In this document: positions 12,984 through 20,698 of the stretch, one piece after another
How the letters are laid out: every line of letters starts with the position of its first letter
Position numbering within the stretch: the stretch's first letter is position 1
NCBI GenBank assembly: GCA_003009755.1
Contig: PXUB01000031.1
Coordinates: forward strand, 1-28,904
DNA length: 28,904 nt
Reading direction: 5' to 3'
From: Thermoplasmatales archaeon SW_10_69_26
GTDB lineage: Archaea; Thermoplasmatota; SW-10-69-26
Made by a program: the position numbers and the translations under genes
The notes under the pieces: generated by a model
The model's input: only the letters and a program-made list of their open reading frames with translations
What the model was told of the DNA's origin: nothing
Databases searched by the model: none

Positions 12984-14438
12984 GTGCGGAGGCTGGCGAT
13001 CGCAGCGCTGACGGTCGCGATGCTCGTCGTCCCGGCCACCCAGAGCCTCGGCTCGACCGACGACGTCCGTCTCGAGCCGGACGCAGACGCACGGCCGGTG
13101 ATCCGCGACAGCATCCACGTCCACGGCGACGACGAGCTGGCCAACCACAGCGCCGTCCGGGACGGCAACGGGACCGCCGAGGACCCCTATCGCATCGCCG
13201 ACTGGGTGCTCCTCCAGGACGAGGTTCCTCTCCTCCGATCAGAGCACCCGGGCCTCTGGCTCGACGGCACCACCGACCACGTGCTCGTCGAGAACCTCGT
13301 CCTCACTCCCGGCTACGCCCAGATCGCGGTCCATCTCGACGGAGCCGAGAACGTCACCCTCCGGGACGTCTGGATCCAGGGAGCCGCCACGGGGCTCCTC
13401 GTCGAAGACAGTGAAACCGTTGACATCGATCGGTTGCTCGTCGACCCTCCTCGTGGCTATCCGCTCGGCTTCGATCGGGCGATCCGCGTCTTCAAAAGCC
13501 ACGACATCACCGTCGCTAACGCCCACGTGGACCACGCCGACAACCCGCTGTGGATCGACGCCAACGAGGGGGTCCGCGTCGAGGACTCGACGTTCCGCTC
13601 GGAGGGCTTCCTCGGGGATAGCCCCGACTGGGGCGGCAGCCCGCTTTCCAACTCCACCGACGTCACGATCGCCCGGTCCCTGTTCAACAACACCGGGTTC
13701 TGGCCCCAGCACGAGATGGAAGAGGTGAGGTTCGCCTACAACGAGTTCGTCGCAGGCCCCTATTTTTTGAGCGGATTGAGCCACGAGACCACGATCGCGA
13801 CCGGGGAGGTTTGTGGCAACCTCGTCCGGAACGCTACCGCGATCAGTCAGCCCGCTGTCGATCTCGACCTGAACGGAGGATCGTCCGTCTCGGTCCGAGG
13901 GAACGTGATCGTGGACAACGTTGAGGGGGTCCTTGTCCGCGAAGTCGACCAGGCGTCCGTCCGGCGGAACGTCGTCGTCGGCAACTCGGAGTTCGGCGTC
14001 GCCGTCAACAGCGAGGATGCCGACGTGCAAGACAACAGCGTCCACGGGAACGGCGAGGTGATCTTCGCCTACCCAGCCGATGCTCGCCACAATTGGTGGG
14101 GGGACCCTGAGGGCCCGAACGTGAACGGGACGAACCCCGATGCTGGACAGCTCGTGAACATCTGGGCGGACGTCGAGTTCGATCCTTGGCTGACCTCAGA
14201 CCCCCGATCGGCGGAACCCGCCGAGGTCGGGCCGGCTGCGGTCGATTGCGGCCTTCCCCAGGGCCCGGCCGGGGTCGATGCCGAGCCGAACCTGACCGCC
14301 CGCATCGAGGCCACGGCCGAAACCATCGTGGCCGCCGAGGAGCCACTGGGGCCATGGCCGGTGGACGCCAAGGCCGAAGCTGAGGCCTCGGCAGATGTGG
14401 GCCCGATCCCGGTCCCGCAGCCGACGCGGGATCGGTGA
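12984..14438 (+). CDS. Secreted right-handed beta-helix protein (NosD-like)
   Basis: The 484-residue product has a signal peptide (RRLAIAALTVAMLVVP, ending near residue 23). It then has 'GNGTAEDPYRIADW' (61-74), a motif that opens many NosD-like parallel beta-helix proteins. Repeated strand-turn units of about 22 residues follow (for example 'VLVENLVLTPG', 'VTLRDVWIQGA', 'ITVANAHVDHADN', 'VSVRGNVIVDN', 'ASVRRNVVVGN', 'ADVQDNSVHGN'). HNWWGDPEGP (369-378) is the usual cap after the helix. The C-terminal part (410-484) is Ala/Glu/Pro-rich with no anchor. Such proteins bind or cut polysaccharide, but no catalytic set is clear. The start is GTG 12984 with GGAGG 7 bases upstream. The 105-base gap before it shows no clear TATA box. 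Confidence 0.82.
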   Translation: MRRLAIAALTVAMLVVPATQSLGSTDDVRLEPDADARPVIRDSIHVHGDDELANHSAVRDGNGTAEDPYRIADWVLLQDEVPLLRSEHPGLWLDGTTDHVLVENLVLTPGYAQIAVHLDGAENVTLRDVWIQGAATGLLVEDSETVDIDRLLVDPPRGYPLGFDRAIRVFKSHDITVANAHVDHADNPLWIDANEGVRVEDSTFRSEGFLGDSPDWGGSPLSNSTDVTIARSLFNNTGFWPQHEMEEVRFAYNEFVAGPYFLSGLSHETTIATGEVCGNLVRNATAISQPAVDLDLNGGSSVSVRGNVIVDNVEGVLVREVDQASVRRNVVVGNSEFGVAVNSEDADVQDNSVHGNGEVIFAYPADARHNWWGDPEGPNVNGTNPDAGQLVNIWADVEFDPWLTSDPRSAEPAEVGPAAVDCGLPQGPAGVDAEPNLTARIEATAETIVAAEEPLGPWPVDAKAEAEASADVGPIPVPQPTRDR

Positions 14439-14468
14439 CGGAGGGCCCGGGATGGGTGTGGACCCAGC

Positions 14469-14717
14469 TTAGGGCCCGACGTCGCGACGGCGGATCTTCT
14501 CGATGTCGTGGTCGTCGGTCTCGATCTTGACGACCGCGCGGTTGGCCGCGACGAGGATCTTGTCGAGCCCGATCTCCTCGCTGACCTGGGCCGGGAACGT
14601 GACGTGCACGTCCAGCTTGCGGCCATCGATCTCGAACGGTTGCTCGATCGTGACGGGGCCCTTGGGTGGGCCGGTCTCGTCGCCGGCGTCCGGGTCGGGA
14701 GCGTCGACCTCGACCAC
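14469..14717 (-). CDS. Small protein of unknown function downstream of enoyl-CoA hydratase
   Basis: The 82-residue product starts at GTG 14717, 2 bases after the hydratase stop, so it belongs to the same operon. The first 20 residues are acidic and Pro/Gly-rich. The rest alternates beta-like strands (VTIEQPFEID, KLDVHVTFPAQV) with a helix (EEIGLDKILVAANRAVVKIE) and a charged end. No family is recognised, and it has no Cys pair or membrane helix. Conserved operon position suggests a small accessory protein of the acyl-CoA pathway, but this is only context. Confidence 0.6.
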   Translation of the reverse strand: MVEVDAPDPDAGDETGPPKGPVTIEQPFEIDGRKLDVHVTFPAQVSEEIGLDKILVAANRAVVKIETDDHDIEKIRRRDVGP

Positions 14718-14719
14718 GC

Positions 14720-15502
14720 TTATTCTCCCTTGAACTCGGGCTGGCGGTTCTCGGTGAACGCCTCGAGACCCTCCTGGAGGTCGTGGCTCTCGGCGATCTC
14801 GCTCATGCCTTCGAGCACGAGGCCGAAGCCCTCCTCGAGGCTGGTCTCCATGCCCTTGTTGATGGCCTCCTTGGCCTTCGAGACGGCCAGCGGGCTGGCG
14901 CGCACGCTGACGCGTTTGGCCATGTCCATCGAGGCGCGGACCTCGTCCCCGTCGGGCACGACCTTGTTCACCAGACCGATGCGTTGGGCCTGCTGGGCGT
15001 TGATCATCTGGCCGGTGTAGATGAGCTCTTTAGCCTTGGCCGTGCCCACGATGCGGGGCAGGCGGAGCACGCCACCCCACGCCGGGACGAGGCCCAGCGT
15101 GGTCTCGGGAGCGCCGAAGCGGGCGCGGTCGCTGGAGAAGCGCAGATCGCACGCCAGCGACAGCTCGAGCCCGCCGCCGAGGCAGAGGTTGTTGACGGCG
15201 GCGATCACGGGATGCTCGAACGTGTGGATCTTCTGGAACACCTCGGTGCCCAGCTTGACGTTCGAGGCGGCGTCCTCGGGGCTCATCTGGCTCATCTCGT
15301 TGACGTCGGCACCGGCGCAGAAGGCGTCGTTGCCGGAGCCGGTGATGACGACGGCGTGGACGTCGTCGTTGCCCTCCAGTTCGTCGAACGTGCCGTCGAG
15401 GGCCTTCAGCATGCCCTGCGAGAGCGCGTTGACGGGCGGGTTGTCTAGGGTGAGCTTGGCGATCGGTCCGTCGATGTCGGTTCGAACGAGGTCGTCACTC
15501 AT
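14720..15502 (-). CDS. Enoyl-CoA hydratase/isomerase (crotonase family)
   Basis: The enzyme adds water to trans-2-enoyl-CoA. The 260-residue crotonase fold shows NPPVNALS (21-28), the oxyanion-hole segments FCAGADVNEM (61-70) and NNLCLGGGLELSLACD (104-119), and APETTLGLVPAWGG (131-144). The two catalytic glutamates of hydratases are both present at E113 (GGLELS) and E133 (APETTLG), so hydration rather than only isomerisation is expected. The ATG at 15502 has GGGAGG 6 bases upstream. It lies 20 bases after the hydroxyacyl-CoA dehydrogenase stop; the pair catalyses successive steps of beta-oxidation, or the reverse path. Confidence 0.95.
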   Translation of the reverse strand: MSDDLVRTDIDGPIAKLTLDNPPVNALSQGMLKALDGTFDELEGNDDVHAVVITGSGNDAFCAGADVNEMSQMSPEDAASNVKLGTEVFQKIHTFEHPVIAAVNNLCLGGGLELSLACDLRFSSDRARFGAPETTLGLVPAWGGVLRLPRIVGTAKAKELIYTGQMINAQQAQRIGLVNKVVPDGDEVRASMDMAKRVSVRASPLAVSKAKEAINKGMETSLEEGFGLVLEGMSEIAESHDLQEGLEAFTENRQPEFKGE

Positions 15503-15522
15503 GGGGATCCTCCCTGGGAACG

Positions 15523-16497
15523 TCACTCGGAGTACTCGTAGAAGCCCCGGCCGGATTTCTTCCCGAGCCGGCCGAGCTCGTACAGCTTGTCGATGATCTG
15601 CGGTTCGCGCTGGTAACCGGCCTGGCCTTGCTCCTTGAGGCCTTCCTGGACGTGGTGGACGACGTCGATGCCGACGTGGTCGGCGAGCTCGAGCGGGCCC
15701 ATCGGCCAGCCGAGTCCAGTTTTGACGGCCTTGTCGATGTCGGTCTTGGAGGCCTTGCCCTCCTCGTAGATGAGGAAGGCCTCGGATTGGGCGCGGGCCA
15801 GGATCCGGTTGGCGATGAAGCCGGGGGTCTCCTCGACCTCGACCGGCTGCATCGGGTAGCGGTGGTTGTTCAGCTCCTCGGCGAAGTTCATCACGTTCTC
15901 GACGACGCTGTCGTGCGTCTCGAGCGCGGGAACGATCTCGACGAGCGGGAGCTGCTGGGGCGGGTTGAAGAAGTGCATGCCCAGCACCTTCTGCCGACGA
16001 TCCTCGACGCCGGCGCTGATCTCGGTGATGGACAGCACGCTCGTGTTCGTGCAAAGGGGCACGTGGCGTTCGGTGGCCTCTTCGAGGTCGGCGAAGACCT
16101 GCTGTTTGACGTCCATGTCCTCGACGACGGCCTCGATGACGATGTCGACGTCCTCGAAGTCGTCGTAGTCCGTCGTCGGTTGGATGCGCTCGTAGATCCG
16201 GTCGGCGCGCTCGCGATCGTAGGTGGGCGATTCGACCTCGCGGATCGTCTCCTTCTGATCGTCGGTGAGATCGATCCGGTACTCGTCCTCGATCTCCTCG
16301 ATCGCCTGGTCGGCCTTGGTCTCGTGGTAGTCGACGAGGTCGTCGAGGATGCCCTCGATGGTCTGCATCCCCTGCTTGACCTGTTGCTCGTCGACGTCTT
16401 TCATCACGACCTCGTGCCCGTTGACAGCCATCAACTCGGCGATGCGGGCACCCATCGTTCCGGCGCCCACGACACCGACCTTCTCGACGAACATCAT
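15523..16497 (-). CDS. 3-hydroxyacyl-CoA dehydrogenase
   Basis: The enzyme oxidises 3-hydroxyacyl-CoA with NAD+. The 324 residues have a Rossmann domain with GVVGAGTMGARIA (8-20) and an Asp (KDVD, 34-37) for NAD, then IEAVVED (121-127) and NTSVLSITEI (151-160). The catalytic His175 and Glu187 are in GMHFFNPPQQLPLVEIV. The C-terminal helical domain has ETPGFIANR (223-231) and GWPMGPLELADHVG (263-276). Residues about 52-110 carry a longer charged insert than usual before the 'DVDIVIEAV' strand. The start is ATG 16497 (a second ATG follows at 16494). Further upstream codons would run through the promoter element at 16533-16548. It is the first gene of the operon. Confidence 0.95.
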   Translation of the reverse strand: MMFVEKVGVVGAGTMGARIAELMAVNGHEVVMKDVDEQQVKQGMQTIEGILDDLVDYHETKADQAIEEIEDEYRIDLTDDQKETIREVESPTYDRERADRIYERIQPTTDYDDFEDVDIVIEAVVEDMDVKQQVFADLEEATERHVPLCTNTSVLSITEISAGVEDRRQKVLGMHFFNPPQQLPLVEIVPALETHDSVVENVMNFAEELNNHRYPMQPVEVEETPGFIANRILARAQSEAFLIYEEGKASKTDIDKAVKTGLGWPMGPLELADHVGIDVVHHVQEGLKEQGQAGYQREPQIIDKLYELGRLGKKSGRGFYEYSE

Positions 16498-16532
16498 AGA
16501 GAGACCACCGAGCCATACTCCTAAGCCGCCAT

Positions 16533-16548
16533 CCGTTGATAAAGGGTT
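16533..16548 (-). promoter_or_regulatory. Promoter of the hydroxyacyl-CoA dehydrogenase operon
   Basis: The minus strand reads AACCCTTTATCAACGG, centred about 43 bases before the ATG at 16497. CTTTATC is a good TATA box and AACC a B-recognition element. The same 16-base pattern recurs at 3435-3450 and 27178-27192. Confidence 0.65.
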
Positions 16549-16602
16549 CCCCACTGGCTTCTACGCTGCGGAGTAGTAGAAGCAAGAGCGGCCGGCGTGT
16601 GC

Positions 16603-16980
16603 CTCGACGGGGACCGACCTTGGGACCTCCAGGTTCACGACGACCGGATGTTCCGCCGGGGGGTCGCCGAAGGCAACCTGGGCCTGGGCGAGAGCTACAT
16701 GGACGCTTGATGGGACTGCTGGGGCTGGACGAGTTCATCTGCCGCGTCCAACGCGAACGCCTCGACGAGACGGTCCAGCCTGACCCGGCGATGCTGGCCA
16801 GCGTGGCCAAGGCCAAGCTGGCGAACCCGCAACGCCAGGACCGGGCCTGGGAGGTCGGCGCCGAGCACTACGATCTCGGCAACGACCTCTGCGAGGCGAT
16901 GCTGGCCGAGCGGATGAACGACAGCCGAGCCTGCTGGCGGGACGCGGACACCCTCGGCGAGGCGCCGCAGGATCGAGGGC
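16603..16980 (+). pseudogene. Remnant of cyclopropane-fatty-acyl-phospholipid synthase
   Basis: The first frame reads LDGDRPWDLQVHDDRMFRR, then GNLGLGESYMDA, and meets TGA at 16708-16710, exactly where the family has a Trp (typical 'YMDGWWD'). After TGG-GAC-TGC the similarity shifts one frame and continues from 16725 as LDEFICRVQRERLDE, then EVGAEHYDLGNDLCEAMLAERM and WRDADTL. This is the N-terminal half of SAM-dependent cyclopropane/methyl-lipid synthases (normally about 400 residues). The SAM-binding and catalytic parts beyond about 16980 are missing, as is the N-terminal end. One nonsense change, one frameshift and two truncations make it a clear pseudogene. An ATG at 16710 opens a frame to 17147, but only the first 90 residues or so resemble the family. 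Confidence 0.8.
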
Positions 16981-17016
16981 GGCTACGAGCCGATCCGGTG
17001 ACGCATGGGGCATCGG

Positions 17017-17955
17017 TCACCACAGCTGGTTGGTCAGGCAGAAGACGCTGCCGCCGGCCTTGCGGAACTCGCTCGTGTCGACGGGGTGCACCGTGTAGCC
17101 CTCGGCGGTCAGCCGGTCGATCGTGGTCGTGTTGGCCTGGTCGATGATCACGTTGTCGCCGTCGGGGCAGTGGAGGTTGGCGGCGAAGCTCGCGCGCGCC
17201 TCCCGCCTCGGGGACCGCCCTCGCCGCTCCCGCAAGCGTCGTCGCCGTCGACCTCGCAATGCCCTCCGGGCATGTCGCGAGGATCCCTGTCGTCTTGGCT
17301 CCTAGCTTTCGACCTCCTGAGGGCGGCGAGAGGTACGCAGATACCGTCCGGCAGTCTAGAACTCGGGGTCGGCCAGCTCGAGCCCGACCACGGGCGCGTC
17401 CGAGATCTCGGCGACGGCCCTCCAGGCTTCGCGGGCGGTGCGGTCGCCGGTGCCGGCGAGCACCAGCCGCCGGTCCCGCAGCCAGAGGAGGTCGCCGCCG
17501 CACTCGAAGGGGGCCACCCCGTCCGGGAGCGGGGTCGACCGGTAGCCGAGGACCTGCAGGTGATCGGCGACGACCGGGACCTCGCCGCGTCGCCCCTCCT
17601 AGCGCATCCATCCAGGAATGAAGGAGGCCTCGCCGTCGGTGGGGTCGGGGTAGGGGAAGGCTGTGCTGCGACAGAAGACGAGGTCGGGCAGGCCGGGCTC
17701 GGGCTCGACGACGGTCGTGGCGAAGCCCAGCGACTCGTAGGTGGCCTTCAGCTGGCGCCACTGGTCGCGAGCCCGCTTGGCGTCGACGTCGTGGAGGTGG
17801 CCGGCTTCGTCCGTGGTGTGCGGGTTGTCCTGGCGCGTGACGGCGAAGTGGCACGGGTCGGCGAGCAGGACCCGCTCGCGGCCCGGTAGCGAGGCGAGCC
17901 CGTCGAGCCGGTCCGGCGCGTCGCCAGGCTGTTCGATGACTCCGGCCTGCGTCAC
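17017..17955 (-). pseudogene. Decayed DDAH/arginine-deiminase-superfamily gene
   Basis: Three pieces read on the minus strand. Piece 1 (17955-17602) has LLADPCHFAVTRQDNPH and EPGLPDLVFCRSTAFPYPDP, matching the start of dimethylarginine dimethylaminohydrolase-like enzymes, and ends at TAG 17599-17601. Piece 2 continues in the same frame with EGRRGEVPVVADHLQVLGYR, then FECGGDLLWL and ELADPEF, and stops at TAG 17356-17358, where homologues have 'FYHLDT'. About 165 bases then show no similarity. Piece 3 has FAANLHCPDGDNVIID and SEFRKAGGSVFCLTNQLW, the C-terminus with the catalytic Cys, to 17017. The His of 'HLDT' and its surroundings are gone and the usual 'ANQ' is RST. Two stops plus a destroyed central segment indicate a pseudogene. 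Pieces may be called as separate short genes (17599-17955 and 17017-17259). Confidence 0.8.
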
Positions 17956-18006
17956 GCTCGTGGCGAGCGGTCCCGTGGCCTCGAGCCTGATGGCCCGGGA
18001 GGGGCG

Positions 18007-18450
18007 TCAGGGAGGTCCGTTGTAGCAGCCGCTCGTGCACTCGACGGTGTAGTTGGTGGCAGCGTCCACGGAGAGAGCCTCGACGGAGAACTGCGGGGAG
18101 CCGCAGGGCGAGGTGACCTCGACCGTGGCGGGCTCGCCCGGCTCGGCGACGGCGGTCACGGTCTGGGCGTCGGCGTCGCCGCCGACGTGGTCGGCGTGGA
18201 TGGCCAGTCGAGCGTCGAGGTGCGTCTCGTCGAGCTCGCTGGGCACGGCCAGCGTGAGCGTGTGATCGACGGTCACGGGGAGGCACCAGGACCGCCAGTC
18301 GTCCTCGGTGTCGTCGTGGGCGATCCCGTGGTAGACGGTCGACCCGCGGGCGTGGTCCTCGTGCGAGACGAGGCCGATCCCCTGTGCAGGCAGCCCCGCG
18401 AGGACCAACGCTGCGATCAGCAAGGAAACCCCCAAGCCCTTCGTTCGCAT
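18007..18450 (-). CDS. Small secreted protein with four cysteines
   Basis: The 147-residue product has a signal peptide (RTKGLGVSLLIAALVLAGLPAQ). The mature part is beta-like and acidic and contains WCLPVTVDHTLTLAVP, a middle EPGEPATVEVTSPCG, and the end VECTSGCYNGPP. Four Cys could form two disulphides. The pattern 'DDxEDDWRxWCLPV...LTLAVP' suggests a beta-sandwich of the pre-peptidase C-terminal type, but this is uncertain. No enzyme motif is present. Its own TATA box (CCTTAAGC, minus, 18474-18482) lies about 27 bases before the ATG, so it is leaderless and separate from the upstream operon. Confidence 0.65.
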   Translation of the reverse strand: MRTKGLGVSLLIAALVLAGLPAQGIGLVSHEDHARGSTVYHGIAHDDTEDDWRSWCLPVTVDHTLTLAVPSELDETHLDARLAIHADHVGGDADAQTVTAVAEPGEPATVEVTSPCGSPQFSVEALSVDAATNYTVECTSGCYNGPP

Positions 18451-18473
18451 GGGAGACGAAGGGTTCGGCGGAC

Positions 18474-18482
18474 GCTTAAGGC
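18474..18482 (-). promoter_or_regulatory. TATA box of the secreted Cys protein
   Basis: The minus strand reads GCCTTAAGC, centred about 28 bases before the ATG at 18450, the spacing expected of a leaderless archaeal gene. Confidence 0.5.
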
Positions 18483-18490
18483 TTCGGACC

Positions 18491-19165
18491 TCACGCCAGC
18501 CCGACGAGGTAGGCGAGGCCGGCCATGGCGCCCCAGCTGACGAGGGGGACGGTGAGGTTGTCCTCGCCGGGCAGGGTCTCGACGAGCATGCCGACGATCG
18601 TGCCGAGGAGCACGATCCAGATGAGGTGCAGGGGGAGGGTGACCTCGCCGGTGAAGCTGGGTCGGTCGAAGGGGAGGTGGTAGACGTTGGCGAGCATGAG
18701 CGCCCAGGGGTAGGCGGCGCCGAGGCCGGCGCCGGTGCCCTCGAGGGACTTGTCGGGGTTCCACGGGATGGGGATCGATCCGTAGGCTTTGCCGATGAGG
18801 GCGCTGGCGGCGTCGCCGATGCCGAGGATGGCGTAGGCGGCGAACGCGATCGAGAGGGGGACGGTGAGCGCGTCGCCGAGCACGGCGACGAGGATGAGGC
18901 CGCCGACGAAGTAGAAGGGCGCCCGCGGGAAATCCTCCTCGGGGCGCATCGTCTCGTCCATCGTCCGGGCGAGGGCGCGCTGGCCTTCGCCGACGGGGCC
19001 CTCGAGCTGTTCGCCGCGGTCGTCGAGGTACCAGACGAGCGTGATGAGGGCGAGGCCGAGCAGGGCGACGAGGACGCCGACCAGGAGGTCGAACAGCAAG
19101 AGGAAGGGCACGGCGAGCACGGCGGCGCTCGCGTGCAGGATCTTGCGCTTGACCTCCAGGTCCAC
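18491..19165 (-). CDS. Diacylglycerol/polyprenol kinase family membrane protein (dolichol-kinase-like)
   Basis: The 224-residue product has about six membrane helices. It shows the family signatures: RKILH (7-11) at the start of the first helix, GDAASALIGKAYG (117-129), DKSLEGTGAG (138-147), and GEDNLTVPLVSW (200-211). Relatives use CTP or ATP to phosphorylate lipid alcohols such as dolichol or phytol. In archaea this would serve polyprenol recycling for glycosylation or lipid salvage; the substrate is unknown. The start is GTG 19165, 4 bases after the meaB stop. The ribosome-binding site GAGGTGAG is formed from the last codon and stop of meaB, so the genes are coupled although their roles differ. 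Confidence 0.85.
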   Translation of the reverse strand: MDLEVKRKILHASAAVLAVPFLLLFDLLVGVLVALLGLALITLVWYLDDRGEQLEGPVGEGQRALARTMDETMRPEEDFPRAPFYFVGGLILVAVLGDALTVPLSIAFAAYAILGIGDAASALIGKAYGSIPIPWNPDKSLEGTGAGLGAAYPWALMLANVYHLPFDRPSFTGEVTLPLHLIWIVLLGTIVGMLVETLPGEDNLTVPLVSWGAMAGLAYLVGLA

Positions 19166-19169
19166 GCCC

Positions 19170-20120
19170 TCACCTCTCCAGGAGCTCGCCCGCGGCCGAG
19201 CGGGGCGTGAGCTTGCGGCCCATCACGTCCTCGACGAACCCTTCGAACCGGCGGGTGCCTTCCTCGCTCCCGAGGACGCGTTCGGTGACGCGTTCCTTCA
19301 TGAGCGAGACGATCTCGTGCTCGGCGCGTTCGCGGCGGCGCTCGTCCAGCTCGCCCGTGGTCTCCAGGTGCTCGCGGTGGCCCTCGTAGGCCGCGACGAG
19401 CTCGTCGACGCCGTCGCCGTTCTTGGCGATCGTCTCGACGATCGGGGGCCGCCAGGCATCGTCGTCGGCGTCCTCGAAGGCCAGGCGGAGGTGGGATTCG
19501 AGCTCGGCGACGGTCTGCTGGACGCCGTCGAGGTCGGCCTTGTTGACGGCGAAGACGTCGGCGATCTCCATGATGCCGGCCTTGATCGTCTGGATGTCGT
19601 CCCCGAGCCCGGGCACGGCGACGAGGGCGACGGTGTCGGCGGTGCGGACGATGTCGACCTCGCCTTGGCCGACGCCCATCGTCTCGATGACGACGACGTC
19701 CTTGCCCATCGCGTCGAGGATGCGGACGGCGTCGTGGATGGCGGGGGCGAGTCCGCCGAGCTTGCCGCGGGAGCCCATCGATCGGACGAAAACGTCGGGG
19801 TCGGTCGATCGGCGGCTCATGCGGATGCGGTCGGCGAGCACGGCACCGCCGGTGAACGGCGAGCTGGGGTCGACGGCGATGACGCCGACGGTGGCCTCGT
19901 CCTCGCGGTAGCTGTCGACGAGCTTGTCGACGAGCGTGGACTTGCCGCTGCCGGGCGGCCCGGTGACGCCTTGGATCTCGGCCGAACCGGTCTCGGGGTG
20001 GATGCGTTCGAGGGCGCGCCAGGCGCGATCGTCGCGGTCCTCGGCCCAGCTGATCAGGCGGGCGGCGGCGCGCGGGTTGCCGTCGAGGACGGCGTCGGCG
20101 ACCTGCCCGGGATCGTCCAT
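19170..20120 (-). CDS. meaB: MeaB-type GTPase, methylmalonyl-CoA mutase chaperone
   Basis: MeaB protects and reactivates B12-dependent methylmalonyl-CoA mutase and gates cofactor loading. The 316 residues show a P-loop GPPGSGKST (54-62), DPSSPFTGGAVLADRIRM (84-101), ETMGVGQGEVDI (146-157) and NKADLDG (193-199), followed by a helical C-terminus used for dimerisation. These distinguish the MeaB/ArgK group from other GTPases. The ATG overlaps the TGA of the B12-binding subunit upstream (TGATG), so mutase subunit and chaperone are made together, which supports the assignment. The mutase large subunit is not in the window. Confidence 0.95.
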   Translation of the reverse strand: MDDPGQVADAVLDGNPRAAARLISWAEDRDDRAWRALERIHPETGSAEIQGVTGPPGSGKSTLVDKLVDSYREDEATVGVIAVDPSSPFTGGAVLADRIRMSRRSTDPDVFVRSMGSRGKLGGLAPAIHDAVRILDAMGKDVVVIETMGVGQGEVDIVRTADTVALVAVPGLGDDIQTIKAGIMEIADVFAVNKADLDGVQQTVAELESHLRLAFEDADDDAWRPPIVETIAKNGDGVDELVAAYEGHREHLETTGELDERRRERAEHEIVSLMKERVTERVLGSEEGTRRFEGFVEDVMGRKLTPRSAAGELLER

Positions 20121-20515
20121 CAAGCGGCGACCTCTCGGATGCGCTCGATGATGCGCTTGGTGTTCGTCCCGGGCCCGAAGACGTCCTCGATGCCCTGTTC
20201 CTCGAGCTCCTCGATGTCGTCGTCGGGGATCGTGCCGCCGCCGAAGACGGTGATGTCGCCGGCTTGGCGGTCCTCGAGGTGCTCGACGACGCGGGGGAAC
20301 AGGGCCATGTGAGCGCCGGACAGGCAGGACAAGGCGACGACGTCGACGTCCTCCTGCAGCGCCGCCTGCGCGATCTCCTCGGGGCTTTGGCGGAGGCCGG
20401 TGTAGATGACCTCCATCCCGGCGTCGCGGAGGGCGCGGGCGATGACCTTGGCACCGCGGTCGTGCCCATCCAGGCCGGGTTTGGCGACCAGGACGCGGAT
20501 CTTGTCCTCGCTCAT
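20120..20515 (-). CDS. Methylmalonyl-CoA mutase, B12-binding small subunit
   Basis: The 131-residue product is a stand-alone B12-binding domain. DGHDRG (16-21) is the DxHxxG motif whose His18 ligates cobalt. The later SCLSGAH (about 83-89) and [11 protein letters not shown] bind the nucleotide tail. The archaeal mutase is split into a large catalytic subunit and this small subunit, and the neighbouring meaB supports methylmalonyl-CoA mutase over other B12 mutases. The pathway interconverts succinyl-CoA and methylmalonyl-CoA, linking odd-chain and branched amino-acid breakdown to the central cycle. ATG 20515 is preceded at about 4 bases by GAGGTGG. The promoter is probably GAGATATGCC (minus, near 20591-20600), but this is weak. 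Confidence 0.93.
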   Translation of the reverse strand: MSEDKIRVLVAKPGLDGHDRGAKVIARALRDAGMEVIYTGLRQSPEEIAQAALQEDVDVVALSCLSGAHMALFPRVVEHLEDRQAGDITVFGGGTIPDDDIEELEEQGIEDVFGPGTNTKRIIERIREVAA

Positions 20516-20663
20516 CGGACCACCTCGGCGTGGGTCGACCCGTCTCGGGTCGCTCGTCGGTCGGTGCGCGCGGGCGGACCTCGCGGACGTGGCATATCTC
20601 GACCAATGCGGAGGGTGGTTTTAAGCGTAAGCGCCCCCGCTGATGGACAGGAGTGCACACCAA

Positions 20664-20676
20664 AGTACTATATAGT
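20664..20676 (+). promoter_or_regulatory. Palindromic TATA box of the tryptophan operon
   Basis: AGTACTATATAGT contains the perfect 10-base palindrome ACTATATAGT (20667-20676). It is the strongest TATA box in the window and is centred 27 bases before ATG 20699, so trpE is probably leaderless. A CACC-GAAT-GGTG inverted repeat (20679-20690) lies between the TATA box and the start and may be an operator. The TATA palindrome could in principle fire both ways, toward mcm-meaB. Confidence 0.7.
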
Positions 20677-20698
20677 TCACCGAATGGTGTCGTGGTGG

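Noticed and set aside
16710-17147. A 145-codon gene starting MGLLGLDEF.
   Set aside because: It is the shifted middle of the cyclopropane-synthase remnant, and its last third is out-of-frame noise overlapping the next pseudogene.
17599-17601. TAG in the DDAH-like gene as a pyrrolysine or readthrough codon.
   Set aside because: A second TAG and a ruined centre follow in the same gene, other genes here end in TAG, and the family does not use pyrrolysine.
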